NCBI GenBank assembly: GCA_963747535.1
Contig: CAVVFX010000006.1
Location: forward strand, 1,302,001-1,366,000
Direction of reading: 5' to 3'
DNA from: CAVVFX01 sp963747535
Lineage (GTDB): Bacteria > Acidobacteriota > Terriglobia > Bryobacterales > Bryobacteraceae
Length of the DNA stretch: 64,000 nt
This document shows, piece by piece, positions 46,439-54,336 of this stretch. Position 1 is the first letter of the stretch; the number at the start of each line of letters is the position of its first letter. Position numbers and translations under genes: made by a program. The notes below the pieces were generated by a model. That model was not told where the DNA came from. It saw only the letters and a program-made list of their open reading frames with translations, and searched no databases.

Positions 46439-48946
46439 CTAAGGAGACGTCACCATCGCTCTGAGCGCCTCGAGGAGGGCGGCATCTGCGCCGGAATTTG
46501 GGGCAGACCCTTTCGAGCGAGACAACAGCCCTCCTACAGACGTTTCGGCCTGCGTGCCGGTTCCGCTGGGATGGGGAGTAGCATAAAGCGCGAAATCCTT
46601 CGCGACTTCCAAAAGGACGTCGCTGTCGCCAAAAAAATGTACAAGGTAGTTCAAGTCGGCGACTGCCCAGTCGGAGATCCCCGATCGGTTCCGAAGCCTG
46701 TCGGCAACCCGATCCACATCGACCGAGTCTGGGTGATTTATAAGCCAATATAGGACCTCGCTCCAGCCACTGCAAACAGTTCTCCCCACAGTTTCATTCG
46801 CTATGGGCGCAACTTCTTCCTCGGGAAACCTGCCTAGGGCAGCCCCCACGTTGCCAGGCTTTTGCGCGACCGCCTGTATTATCCTTCGTCTCAACTCGAC
46901 CTCCTGCGCTAGCTCAGGACCGGCGGATAGATACACCTCGGCAATCAGGCCGGCCGCCACCGCGTCGATTGTCAGCAACTCCTCAATGACTACTCTTGCG
47001 ACGGGCGCAGGCACAACCCCGCAGTAAAGAGCAATTACCTCTTGCCACCGCGGATCTTGATGCGCTCGGATGACGTGTTCGGCATCCACGCCTGACTGGT
47101 TCCCGGCATACAAGGCGCACGCAGCAAGGTATTCTTGAAACGTCAGATGTGCGAAAGCGAAAACGCCGGGACGACGTTCTAACAACAGGCCGGTCCTATA
47201 ACGAACATGTTCCAACAAACTAGCGGCCCGCTAGGAATCCTTCAACACCGAAGAGAAGACGTCACTCACCTTACCGAGATCGCACTCCGCACGGTCGCTG
47301 GCTTGCATCTCCAACGCGACCTCTCGGCTGGCGCGAACCTTTTCCTCCAGGGAGAAATCAGAAAGAATGCCACGACGCTGGTCCCAGTTATGCAGCAATC
47401 CTTCGACGCACAGCTTATAAAGGACGGCGCGATCCTTCGGAAGTTGCCCACCCTCAAAATAATTAACCAGACAAATGGCCGACAGCATCAACGGATTTCG
47501 CGCTAGGCTCTCGATATAAGGATGCCCCTTAAACCCGGCTACGATTCGATCCCCGTCATTTGCGCCCTCGCGCCGGGACTCTGCAACGGCTTCGTTCCGG
47601 GCCAGACGAATCGCAGTGCACCAGTGGCGGGCATACTCCAGCGTCGGCGCCTCGGTGAAATCGAGAAGCTCGCACTCCGAAAAGGAGAGCTTGCGCAGCA
47701 AGCCCGATGGGTAGCCTACGGGCCGGGATGACACGATATAGGAACACAACGGATATCGCTCGCAAATTGCCCTAAACCACGGAACAATTTGCGCATCACG
47801 GATTGTGGGGTCAGCCTCATCCAGGCCATCCAGCATGAACAAGACCGCACCTCGGGGCATCTGACGGTGAATCCAGCCCTGCGGCATCAACGCGGCGAAA
47901 TCCCTGCTACCGGTCGCCTTCTCGATCATCGCGGACCCCGCTGGCAGACTGTTGGGGTCCATTTGCCTCACTCGAAGCAATAAAGGGATGCCCTGTTGCC
48001 CAGCCTGCAAGAACTCCTCTTCGGCGGAAGCCATCTTCAATTGGAGCCATTCGAGAAAAGTTGATTTGCCACTCCCGGGCGCGCCGACGATCACATTCCT
48101 CGACTGCCTACGGACCTGATCGAGAATTGGCACGCCGACGTCAGCCTTCCGCTCACCCGGAGAACTCGTTCCGAAAGCGCTTGCCAGATCCTCTCTAGCT
48201 CGTGAGAGCGGCATCAACTCGGTCGAGTCATCCACCGCCGCAGGCCCCAGTGGATCCACTGCTCGCTGAAGAACGTTTGGCATTACAAATAACTCACGGA
48301 TATCGACCGACAGGTTAGTTGTCATCTTAACTGTGCCAGCCTCGATCCGATAAAAACGCTGGGACAAATAATCCCGATATTGCAGTTCGTAGCGCTCGTC
48401 AACCGCATCGGCCCCGGCCTTGCCCAGTACATCCAATTGCGCGCTGATTTCGTTCAAACGAGCAATCACGCGCTTGGAAAGTTCAAAAGTGCCAGGAAAG
48501 CCGATCCGCTGCCATTCCCCCATCACCGGCCCAACCTGCATGAGGCCTTGCACAACGGAATAAAGAGCGACCCGGTAAACAGCCATCTGGTCCGCCTCGA
48601 TGACTCGGTCCTGAGCGTTTGTACAGGCTGGCAACTTCAACAGGTCGTCCACAACCGTCTCAGGCTGAGTATAAGGATTCGCAATCTGTTCCAACGTCAG
48701 GCTGCCACCGACAAACTCCAGCGAGCCAAGCACGCAATCGACCTGGCCATCAGAAAGCCGCTGGCTCACAAAGAACCGCTCCAGCGACTGGGATGCCGCG
48801 CTAGCCGCCTCCAGAATCTGGAATCGGACCGCGTCACGCCGACGTCGGTCCTGAATCCGAGCGCTAAATGACTCGAAAAAGACCTTCAAGAACAGCGCGT
48901 TATAGAAATCAACCACCTGATCCGTAATCGCGGCCACGGCTCTCAT
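46439..48946 (-). pseudogene. NACHT-type STAND NTPase, interrupted by an in-frame TAG
   Basis: An 836-codon frame split by a TAG at 47231-47233 (codon 572). The N-terminal 230 residues are helical and unassigned. Then comes the NTPase: Walker A GAPGSGKST (K294), Walker B MLDGLDEAD (about 369), and a sensor-like SSRPVGYPSG. After the TAG the frame continues with RTGLLLERR and the NACHT-associated signature FAHLTFQEYLAACAL, so both halves belong to one protein. A second TAG ends it at 46439. STAND NTPases of this kind sense infection in many bacteria (bNACHT/Avs-like), here next to a protease as possible effector. As it stands the gene makes only a 571-residue piece. Confidence 0.85.
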
Positions 48947-49496
48947 TGTATATAGATACCGCCAGAGTGACCAAGCCTTTTTTTAGGTAATCCCATTCTT
49001 TTCAGTCAGTTCCACATTCCGAGAGCCGAATTTCGTCGCTCCGCGTGTTAAATCTGGAATCAGGAGGGAATCCCTTGTGCGAGAAACAGTCGCCGGCTCC
49101 AGTTATCCAAGAAGATCAGAAGATTGCCGTGATCATCGGCGGCCAGCATTGACGACACGGACAAAGAATCCAACACTGCCAGGTTCTGCAACACAACATC
49201 CCAGCGCCGCCCACGTTTCGCCCAGCCTCGTTTTCTCGCGGCGAGCCTCACTGTGCACCGAGAAAAAACGTTGGAATCGTGCACAATTATGCACAATCGA
49301 AAACCTTCGCCTCCGGCCGAAAACCGATTCCAAGCCTGTCGCTATCAGTTCTTCTCAGCCCACAGATTTCATGGATCAACTACGCAATTATGCACAAGCC
49401 GTCCGCGCACATCTCCTGTCAAGCCCCTCGCAACAATCACAAACCAAACGTTTTAACACGAAATTGGGTTCGAATCGAAATCACGTCGCACAGCTC

Positions 49497-49622
49497 CCCG
49501 GGATCTCGTACCGCACCGAATGTTGGGCAATTGCGACCGAAGCCCCACTCACCCAATCGCCTCCCATGCCGGACATATTCCCTCTCCAGAGGAGACGGAG
49601 GATCCAGAAACACAATGTCCGC
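49497..49622 (-). pseudogene. Decayed partial duplicate of the rsmD 3' portion
   Basis: On the minus strand the segment reads RADIVFLDPPSPLEREY and continues with residues like those of rsmD (RADIVFLDPPYPLEKEY), and DNA similarity extends through the following 90 bp despite indels. The corresponding intact part is at about 49957-50090, offset by about 460 bp. No start or full domain is left, so it is a remnant, probably made during a duplication or insertion event. Confidence 0.7.
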
Positions 49623-49653
49623 CCGACCACTGCGACCGCCCCCAGAACCCCCC

Positions 49654-49738
49654 AGTTTGGCTTCGTTCCGCAAAATCGCTGCCACAGTGGCGCAACTGGC
49701 GACCCCCCAATCCAAGTTGGCTTCGTTTTTGCGGATTC
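49654..49738. repeat. Two tandem-spaced copies of a dispersed element
   Basis: AGTTTGGCTTCGTTCCGCAA (49654-49673) and AAGTTGGCTTCGTTTTTGCG (49714-49733) are 60 bp apart. Read on the other strand they give the frequent chance peptide RNEA, common in interspersed repeats of acidobacterial and planctomycete genomes. Confidence 0.5.
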
Positions 49739-49851
49739 GCAATTCCCGGCTCGGACAGTTCGTTTTTTCGCCCGGCACAACCCGCCCTCCACACCGGGAT
49801 TTGTGCAAGCCGAGCACAATTATGCACAACGCTCGACCCCAGATTCAGCGC

Positions 49852-50406
49852 TTATGCGTGGTCACTCGCGGCCAGGTGTTCCTCAACCCGGTAAAAACTC
49901 AGCGCATTATCTCCCTGTCGGACCACCCGGTACCGGACCAGGAATCCGCACCGATCTCCCGGATCGAATCGGACCGAATGCTGCGCAATCGCCACGTTGG
50001 GACCGATTCCCCCAACCAATTCCAATGCCGGCGCATACTCTTTCTCTAGCGGATACGGGGGGTCCAGGAACACAATGTCCGCCCGGTGCTTTCCCAATTC
50101 CCGCAGCGCAGGTCCCGCAATGACCACCGCGCCTCCCCGCACGCCCAGCGACTCCAGATTCTCCCTGATCAGATCGACCGCTCCTCTGTGCTTTTCCAGA
50201 AACACCACGCGCGCCGCCCCGCGGCTCAGCGCCTCGATCCCCACTGCTCCGGTCCCGGCGTATGCGTCCAGAAATGTCGACCCGCGTACCTTGGGGCCGA
50301 GTATATCGAATAGCGTCTCGCGCAGTTTGTCCGGCGTTGGGCGCATTTCCAGCCCAGGAAGAGATTTGATTTTCCGCGAGCGAAACTCGCCGCCGATCAC
50401 TCGCAT
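49852..50406 (-). CDS. rsmD: 16S rRNA (guanine(966)-N2)-methyltransferase
   Basis: A 184-residue methyltransferase that modifies G966 of 16S rRNA using SAM. The N-terminal MRVIGGEFRSRKIKS, the RPTPDKLRETLFDIL segment, SAM motif DAYAGTGAVGIEALSR and catalytic FLDPPYPLE are all present. It is co-directional with recG, whose stop is 1 bp upstream (50408), so the two form a unit. Confidence 0.93.
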   Translation of the reverse strand: MRVIGGEFRSRKIKSLPGLEMRPTPDKLRETLFDILGPKVRGSTFLDAYAGTGAVGIEALSRGAARVVFLEKHRGAVDLIRENLESLGVRGGAVVIAGPALRELGKHRADIVFLDPPYPLEKEYAPALELVGGIGPNVAIAQHSVRFDPGDRCGFLVRYRVVRQGDNALSFYRVEEHLAASDHA

Positions 50407-50407
50407 G

Positions 50408-52537
50408 CTAACCTACTTGCACCAATCCATAGCGACGCTGCCAGTGGTCCCGGATATGCGCCACCGCCTCCGCGAGCATCTCGCGCGACGGCGGTTTCTC
50501 CACGAAAGCCAGCGCCTCCCGCCGGGCAATCTCCAATATCTCCCCATCCCGCAAGATATTGGCGATGCGCAACTGCGGCAGCCCCGATTGTTTCGTCCCG
50601 AAAAATTCCCCCGGACCCCGCAGCTTCAAATCCATCTCCGCGATGACGAAGCCGTCGCAAGAATCCACCAGCGTGCGGATGCGCTCCCGCGCCGTATCAT
50701 TCAGCTTCTCGGTCACCAGAATGCAAAAGCTCTGCTCAGCGCCGCGGCCCACCCGCCCGCGAAGCTGGTGCAGTTGCGCGAGACCGAAGCGCTCCGCCTG
50801 CTCCACCACCATCACGGTCGCATTCGGCACATCCACTCCGACCTCGATCACCGTCGTCGAAACCAGCACCTTGGTCTCGCCGCGCTTGAAGGTCTCCATC
50901 ACGGCTTCTTTCTCTCCCGCCGGCATGCGCCCGTGCAGCAGTCCGATATTGAGGTCCGGGAACACCTCCTCATTCAGATGCTGATGCATCTGGGTCGCGG
51001 CCTTCATCGCTGCCGTCTCCGACTCCTCGATCAGGGGATACACGACATATGCCTGGCGTCCTGCGTCCACCTGCTGACGGACGAACGACCACACCTGCTC
51101 AATCTGGTCCGCGTTCACCTGCCTGGTGCGGATCGGCCGTCGCCCCGGCGGCAGCTCATCAATGATCGAAACGTCCAGATCACCGTACAGGGTCATGGCG
51201 AGGGTACGCGGAATCGGCGTCGCGGTCATCACCAGCACGTCGGGATGAACGCCCTTTTGGGTCAGCTCGAACCTCTGCATCACGCCAAACCGGTGCTGCT
51301 CGTCGATGATCACGAGGCCCAGTTTCTTGAACTCGACATTTTTTTCGAGCACCGCGTGCGTGCCAATGACCACCTGCACCAGGCCTTCCGCGATCAGCTT
51401 CTTGATCTGTCCCTTTTCCTTGCCGGTATTCGAACCGGTCAGCAGCACCGGCACGTAGCCGATCTTGCTCAATAGCGGTTTAAGAGAAAAGTAGTGCTGG
51501 CTCGCCAGGATTTCGGTGGGCGCGAGCACGCACACCTGATAGCCGTTCTCCACCGCGATCACCGCCGCTTCGGCGGCCACAATGGTCTTGCCGCTTCCCA
51601 CGTCGCCTTGCAGCAGCCGGTTCATCGGGCTGGGCGACGCCATGTCCTTCGCGATCTCCCCCAGCACCCGCTTCTGCGCCCCCGTGGGTTTGAACGGCAG
51701 CAGCTTGACGATCTGCTCGCGCGCTTGATTGCTCAACTCGAAGGCGATACCGGGCAGCGCCGAGGCTTTGAGACGCTTGAGCGCCAGGCCGCATTCCAGC
51801 CAGAAGAACTCCTCGAAGATGAGACGGAACTGCGCTTGCGACCGGAAGCCGTTCAGCAGCCGCAGGTCCGATTCAGGCGGCGGAAAGTGCGCTTCGCGGA
51901 TCGCCTTCCACAGGTCCGGAAGCGCGAGCCGTTTGCGAATCTCGATCGGCATCGGATCCTCTATGCCCGGGAGCGCGTTCAGAATCTGCCACAGCAGATT
52001 GCGCAGGACTCGCGTGTTCACTTTGCCGGCAGCTTCGTAAATCGGCACAATCCGTCCCACGTGCAGCGCCGATTCGCCTTCGTCATCGTCCCCGCCGAGC
52101 ATCTCGAACTCCGGATGCATCATGATGAGCTGTCCCGCATAGTTGTCGAACTCGACCTTGCCGAACAGGGCCACGCGGCGTCCCGGCACCAGCGTATCGG
52201 CGAGGTACGTGCCATGAAACCATTTGCCCGCGATAACCCCGCGCGACGCGTCCGTGAATTGCGCTTCAAAAAGTCCCAGGTTCCGGCGGCGGAATCCGGA
52301 CACTTTGGAGGTCCGGACTTCGGCAACGATGGTCGCCATCTCGCCCGGAGCCAGTTGCGAGATCGGCTTCATATTGCTGCGATCCTCGTAGCGGAACGGA
52401 GTATAGGCGAGCAGGTCCTCGACCGTCGTCAGGCCTTTGGCTTCGAGCATCGCCGCGCGTGCGGGTCCGACGCCCTTGACGTAATTGAGAGGAGTTTGGA
52501 GATCGAGAGGCAAAGCACCACAGAGACGCGACTTCAC
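50408..52537 (-). CDS. recG: ATP-dependent DNA helicase RecG
   Basis: About 709 residues. An N-terminal wedge domain with an OB fold (LNYVKGVGPARAAMLEAKGL opening) is followed by the helicase core: Walker A GDVGSGKT, DEQHRFGV (DExH box), TATPIPRTLA, and LRGRVGRG in motif VI. RecG regresses stalled replication forks. The start is uncertain: GTG 52537 is used, with TTG 52549 as an alternative that would overlap the divergent oxidoreductase gene. Confidence 0.93.
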   Translation of the reverse strand: MKSRLCGALPLDLQTPLNYVKGVGPARAAMLEAKGLTTVEDLLAYTPFRYEDRSNMKPISQLAPGEMATIVAEVRTSKVSGFRRRNLGLFEAQFTDASRGVIAGKWFHGTYLADTLVPGRRVALFGKVEFDNYAGQLIMMHPEFEMLGGDDDEGESALHVGRIVPIYEAAGKVNTRVLRNLLWQILNALPGIEDPMPIEIRKRLALPDLWKAIREAHFPPPESDLRLLNGFRSQAQFRLIFEEFFWLECGLALKRLKASALPGIAFELSNQAREQIVKLLPFKPTGAQKRVLGEIAKDMASPSPMNRLLQGDVGSGKTIVAAEAAVIAVENGYQVCVLAPTEILASQHYFSLKPLLSKIGYVPVLLTGSNTGKEKGQIKKLIAEGLVQVVIGTHAVLEKNVEFKKLGLVIIDEQHRFGVMQRFELTQKGVHPDVLVMTATPIPRTLAMTLYGDLDVSIIDELPPGRRPIRTRQVNADQIEQVWSFVRQQVDAGRQAYVVYPLIEESETAAMKAATQMHQHLNEEVFPDLNIGLLHGRMPAGEKEAVMETFKRGETKVLVSTTVIEVGVDVPNATVMVVEQAERFGLAQLHQLRGRVGRGAEQSFCILVTEKLNDTARERIRTLVDSCDGFVIAEMDLKLRGPGEFFGTKQSGLPQLRIANILRDGEILEIARREALAFVEKPPSREMLAEAVAHIRDHWQRRYGLVQVG

Positions 52538-52557
52538 CCTAGTGTACAATGCGGCAC

Positions 52558-53520
52558 ATGCGATCAGTCTTCATTCTTCTACTCTGCGCTGCCGCTGTGA
52601 GCGCCCAAATCCGCCTGGGAATCATCGGAACCGACACCTCTCACGTCATCGCCTTCACCAAACTTCTGAACGATCCGCTGTCACCGGATCATGTTCCCGG
52701 AGCCGCGATTGTGGCGGCCTACAAAGGCGGCAGCCCCGACATTGAAAGCAGCTCAAGCCGCGTCAACGGCTATGCCGAAGAACTGCGGACCACGTGGAAG
52801 GTAAAGTTCTATCCCGATATTCCGACCCTCTGTAAGAACGTCGACGCCATCCTGCTCGAAAGCAACGACGGCCGCGTGCACCTCGAACAGGTGAAGCCGG
52901 TATTTGCGGCCCACAAGCCGGTCTTCGTCGACAAGCCGCTGGCATCGACACTGGCGGATGCACGCGAGATAGCGCGACTGGGAAAAGAAACGAATACGCC
53001 CTGGTTCAGCGTGTCGAGCCTGCGCTATGGCGACATCGCGACGCAGATGAAGTTTCCCGATATCCAGGGAGTCATCACCTGGGGGCCCGGCCCCCTGGAG
53101 GCGCATCAGCAGCTCGATCTGTCCTGGTATGCGATACATCCTATAGAATTGCTCTACGCGTTGATGGGCAGGGGATGCGTGGAAGTCACCCGCACCTACA
53201 CCGAAGACGCTGATGTAATCACCGGTAAATGGAAAGACGGAAGAACCGGTACCGTGAGAGCCCTGCGGCCTTACGGAACTTACGGAGCGGTAGTCTTCCG
53301 CACCAAACCGAAGGACGCCAAGAGCGCCGGCGGCACCATCGTAGTCCAGAGCAATCCTAAGATGCAGGAAGGATACCGCCCCATGCTCGTTGAAATCATC
53401 AAGTTCTTCGAGACCAAAGAACCACCTGTGCCGAATGACGAGACCCTGGAGATCATTGCCTTCATGGACGCCGCGCAACGCAGTAAAGAAGCTGGCGGCG
53501 CGCCGGAGAAGCTGCAATAA
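52558..53520 (+). CDS. Exported Gfo/Idh/MocA family oxidoreductase
   Basis: A 320-residue protein with a Sec-type signal peptide (residues 1-16) before the Rossmann motif RLGIIGTDTSHV. The usual GxGxxG is here GIIGTDTS, and the conserved FVDKPLAS is present. It is probably a periplasmic sugar-related dehydrogenase, although the altered nucleotide motif and the export route (Sec rather than Tat) raise the question whether it binds NAD(P). The ATG at 52558 follows an in-frame ATG at 52549. It is followed 3 bp later by fabI. Confidence 0.83.
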   Translation: MRSVFILLLCAAAVSAQIRLGIIGTDTSHVIAFTKLLNDPLSPDHVPGAAIVAAYKGGSPDIESSSSRVNGYAEELRTTWKVKFYPDIPTLCKNVDAILLESNDGRVHLEQVKPVFAAHKPVFVDKPLASTLADAREIARLGKETNTPWFSVSSLRYGDIATQMKFPDIQGVITWGPGPLEAHQQLDLSWYAIHPIELLYALMGRGCVEVTRTYTEDADVITGKWKDGRTGTVRALRPYGTYGAVVFRTKPKDAKSAGGTIVVQSNPKMQEGYRPMLVEIIKFFETKEPPVPNDETLEIIAFMDAAQRSKEAGGAPEKLQ

Positions 53521-53523
53521 GTT

Positions 53524-54294
53524 ATGCCTGGCTTACTAAAAGGACAGTTGTGTGTGATTCTCGGCATCGCCAACAAATGGAGTCTGGCTTTCGCAGTGGC
53601 GCAGGCCTTTTCAAGAGAGGGCGCCGACCTGGTGATCAGTTATCCGGAGGACCAGCAGAAACCCGCGCTCCAAGCGCTTTTGAGCGGTCTGAAGGTGGTC
53701 ACCATGTTGCGTTGCGATGTGACCAAAGACGACGAAATCATCCGGCTCGGCAAGGATCTCGGGAAACTCGGACGCCCTTTGCAAGCCGTAGTGCACAGCC
53801 TGGCATTCGCCAATCGCGACGATCTGTCTCGCCCGTTTGTCGAGACCCAGCGCGAGGGATTTCTTCTGGCGCAAAATGTGAGCGCTTACTCCCTGGTCGC
53901 GATTGCACGCGCCACTGCCCCGCTGATGGCGGGAGGCGGTTCGATCATGGCCATGACTTATCTGGGATCGATGCGGGTGGTCCCGATGTATAACGTGATG
54001 GGCGTAGCCAAGGCCGCGCTGGAGGCCTCCGTGCGCTATCTTGCAGCCGATCTCGGGAGCCGCAATATCCGCGTGAATGCCATCTCGGCGGGTCCGGTGA
54101 AGACCGCCTCGGCGCGTGCCATTAAGGATTTCCCCATGTTGCTCAGCACGGCAGCTGACCGGTCGCCGCTGGGCCGGAACACCGACCCCGCGGAAGTCGC
54201 CGACACAGCCGTTTTCCTGGCCAGTTCACTGGGACGAGGCCTGACCGGCAACGTCCTGTTCGTGGACGCCGGCATGCACATTATAGGGTTGTGA
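53524..54294 (+). CDS. fabI: Enoyl-[acyl-carrier-protein] reductase, FabI type
   Basis: A 256-residue SDR that reduces enoyl-ACP at the last step of each fatty acid elongation round. FabI features are the ILGIANKWSLAFAVA cofactor segment (in place of GxGxxG), and the catalytic Y(x6)K in YNVMGVAKAAL. It follows the exported oxidoreductase by 3 bp, which is a strange partner and probably reflects only co-transcription. Confidence 0.9.
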   Translation: MPGLLKGQLCVILGIANKWSLAFAVAQAFSREGADLVISYPEDQQKPALQALLSGLKVVTMLRCDVTKDDEIIRLGKDLGKLGRPLQAVVHSLAFANRDDLSRPFVETQREGFLLAQNVSAYSLVAIARATAPLMAGGGSIMAMTYLGSMRVVPMYNVMGVAKAALEASVRYLAADLGSRNIRVNAISAGPVKTASARAIKDFPMLLSTAADRSPLGRNTDPAEVADTAVFLASSLGRGLTGNVLFVDAGMHIIGL

Positions 54295-54336
54295 AACAGT
54301 CGTCAGGCAGTCGATAACTGACAACTAACACCTGTC

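Larger units (their letters stand above)
49279..49830. repeat. Three dispersed copies of a near-palindrome
   Basis: The imperfect palindrome GTGCACAATTATGCACAA (49279-49296) recurs as GCAATTATGCACAA at 49384-49396 and GAGCACAATTATGCACAAC at 49812-49830. Arms TTGTGCAT and GTGCAC flank a central AATT. No protein-binding role is known. Confidence 0.6.
48947..49851. other. Repeat-rich non-coding stretch with decayed rsmD 3' copy
   Basis: This 905-bp interval between the NACHT gene and rsmD has no convincing gene. It holds three copies of a near-palindrome (49279, 49384, 49812), two copies of a 60-bp-spaced TTGGCTTCGTT element, and a diverged partial copy of the rsmD 3' end. Open frames here are chance products of these repeats. 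Such accumulation is typical of a site where DNA has been inserted and lost. Confidence 0.65.

Noticed and set aside
46205..47233. TAG read as an amino acid in this genome
   Set aside because: TAG ends several other genes here at normal family C-termini (for example at 7817, 7759 and 10202), so it is an ordinary stop codon.
44821..48946. Both ends of the NACHT operon begin MRAVAA (48946 and 44838)
   Set aside because: Similarity stops after six residues and the upstream DNA differs, so it is likely coincidence.
49060..49296. Open frame beginning MCIIVHDSNVF
   Set aside because: It starts in the dispersed palindrome and has no domain or ribosome binding site; a similar frame starts in another copy.
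49458..49480. tRNA-like GGGTTCGAATCG segment
   Set aside because: The flanking bases cannot form the T-arm stem and no acceptor or anticodon arm can be built around it.
49654..49738. CRISPR-like array
   Set aside because: Only two imperfect copies, no regular series of spacers and no cas gene.
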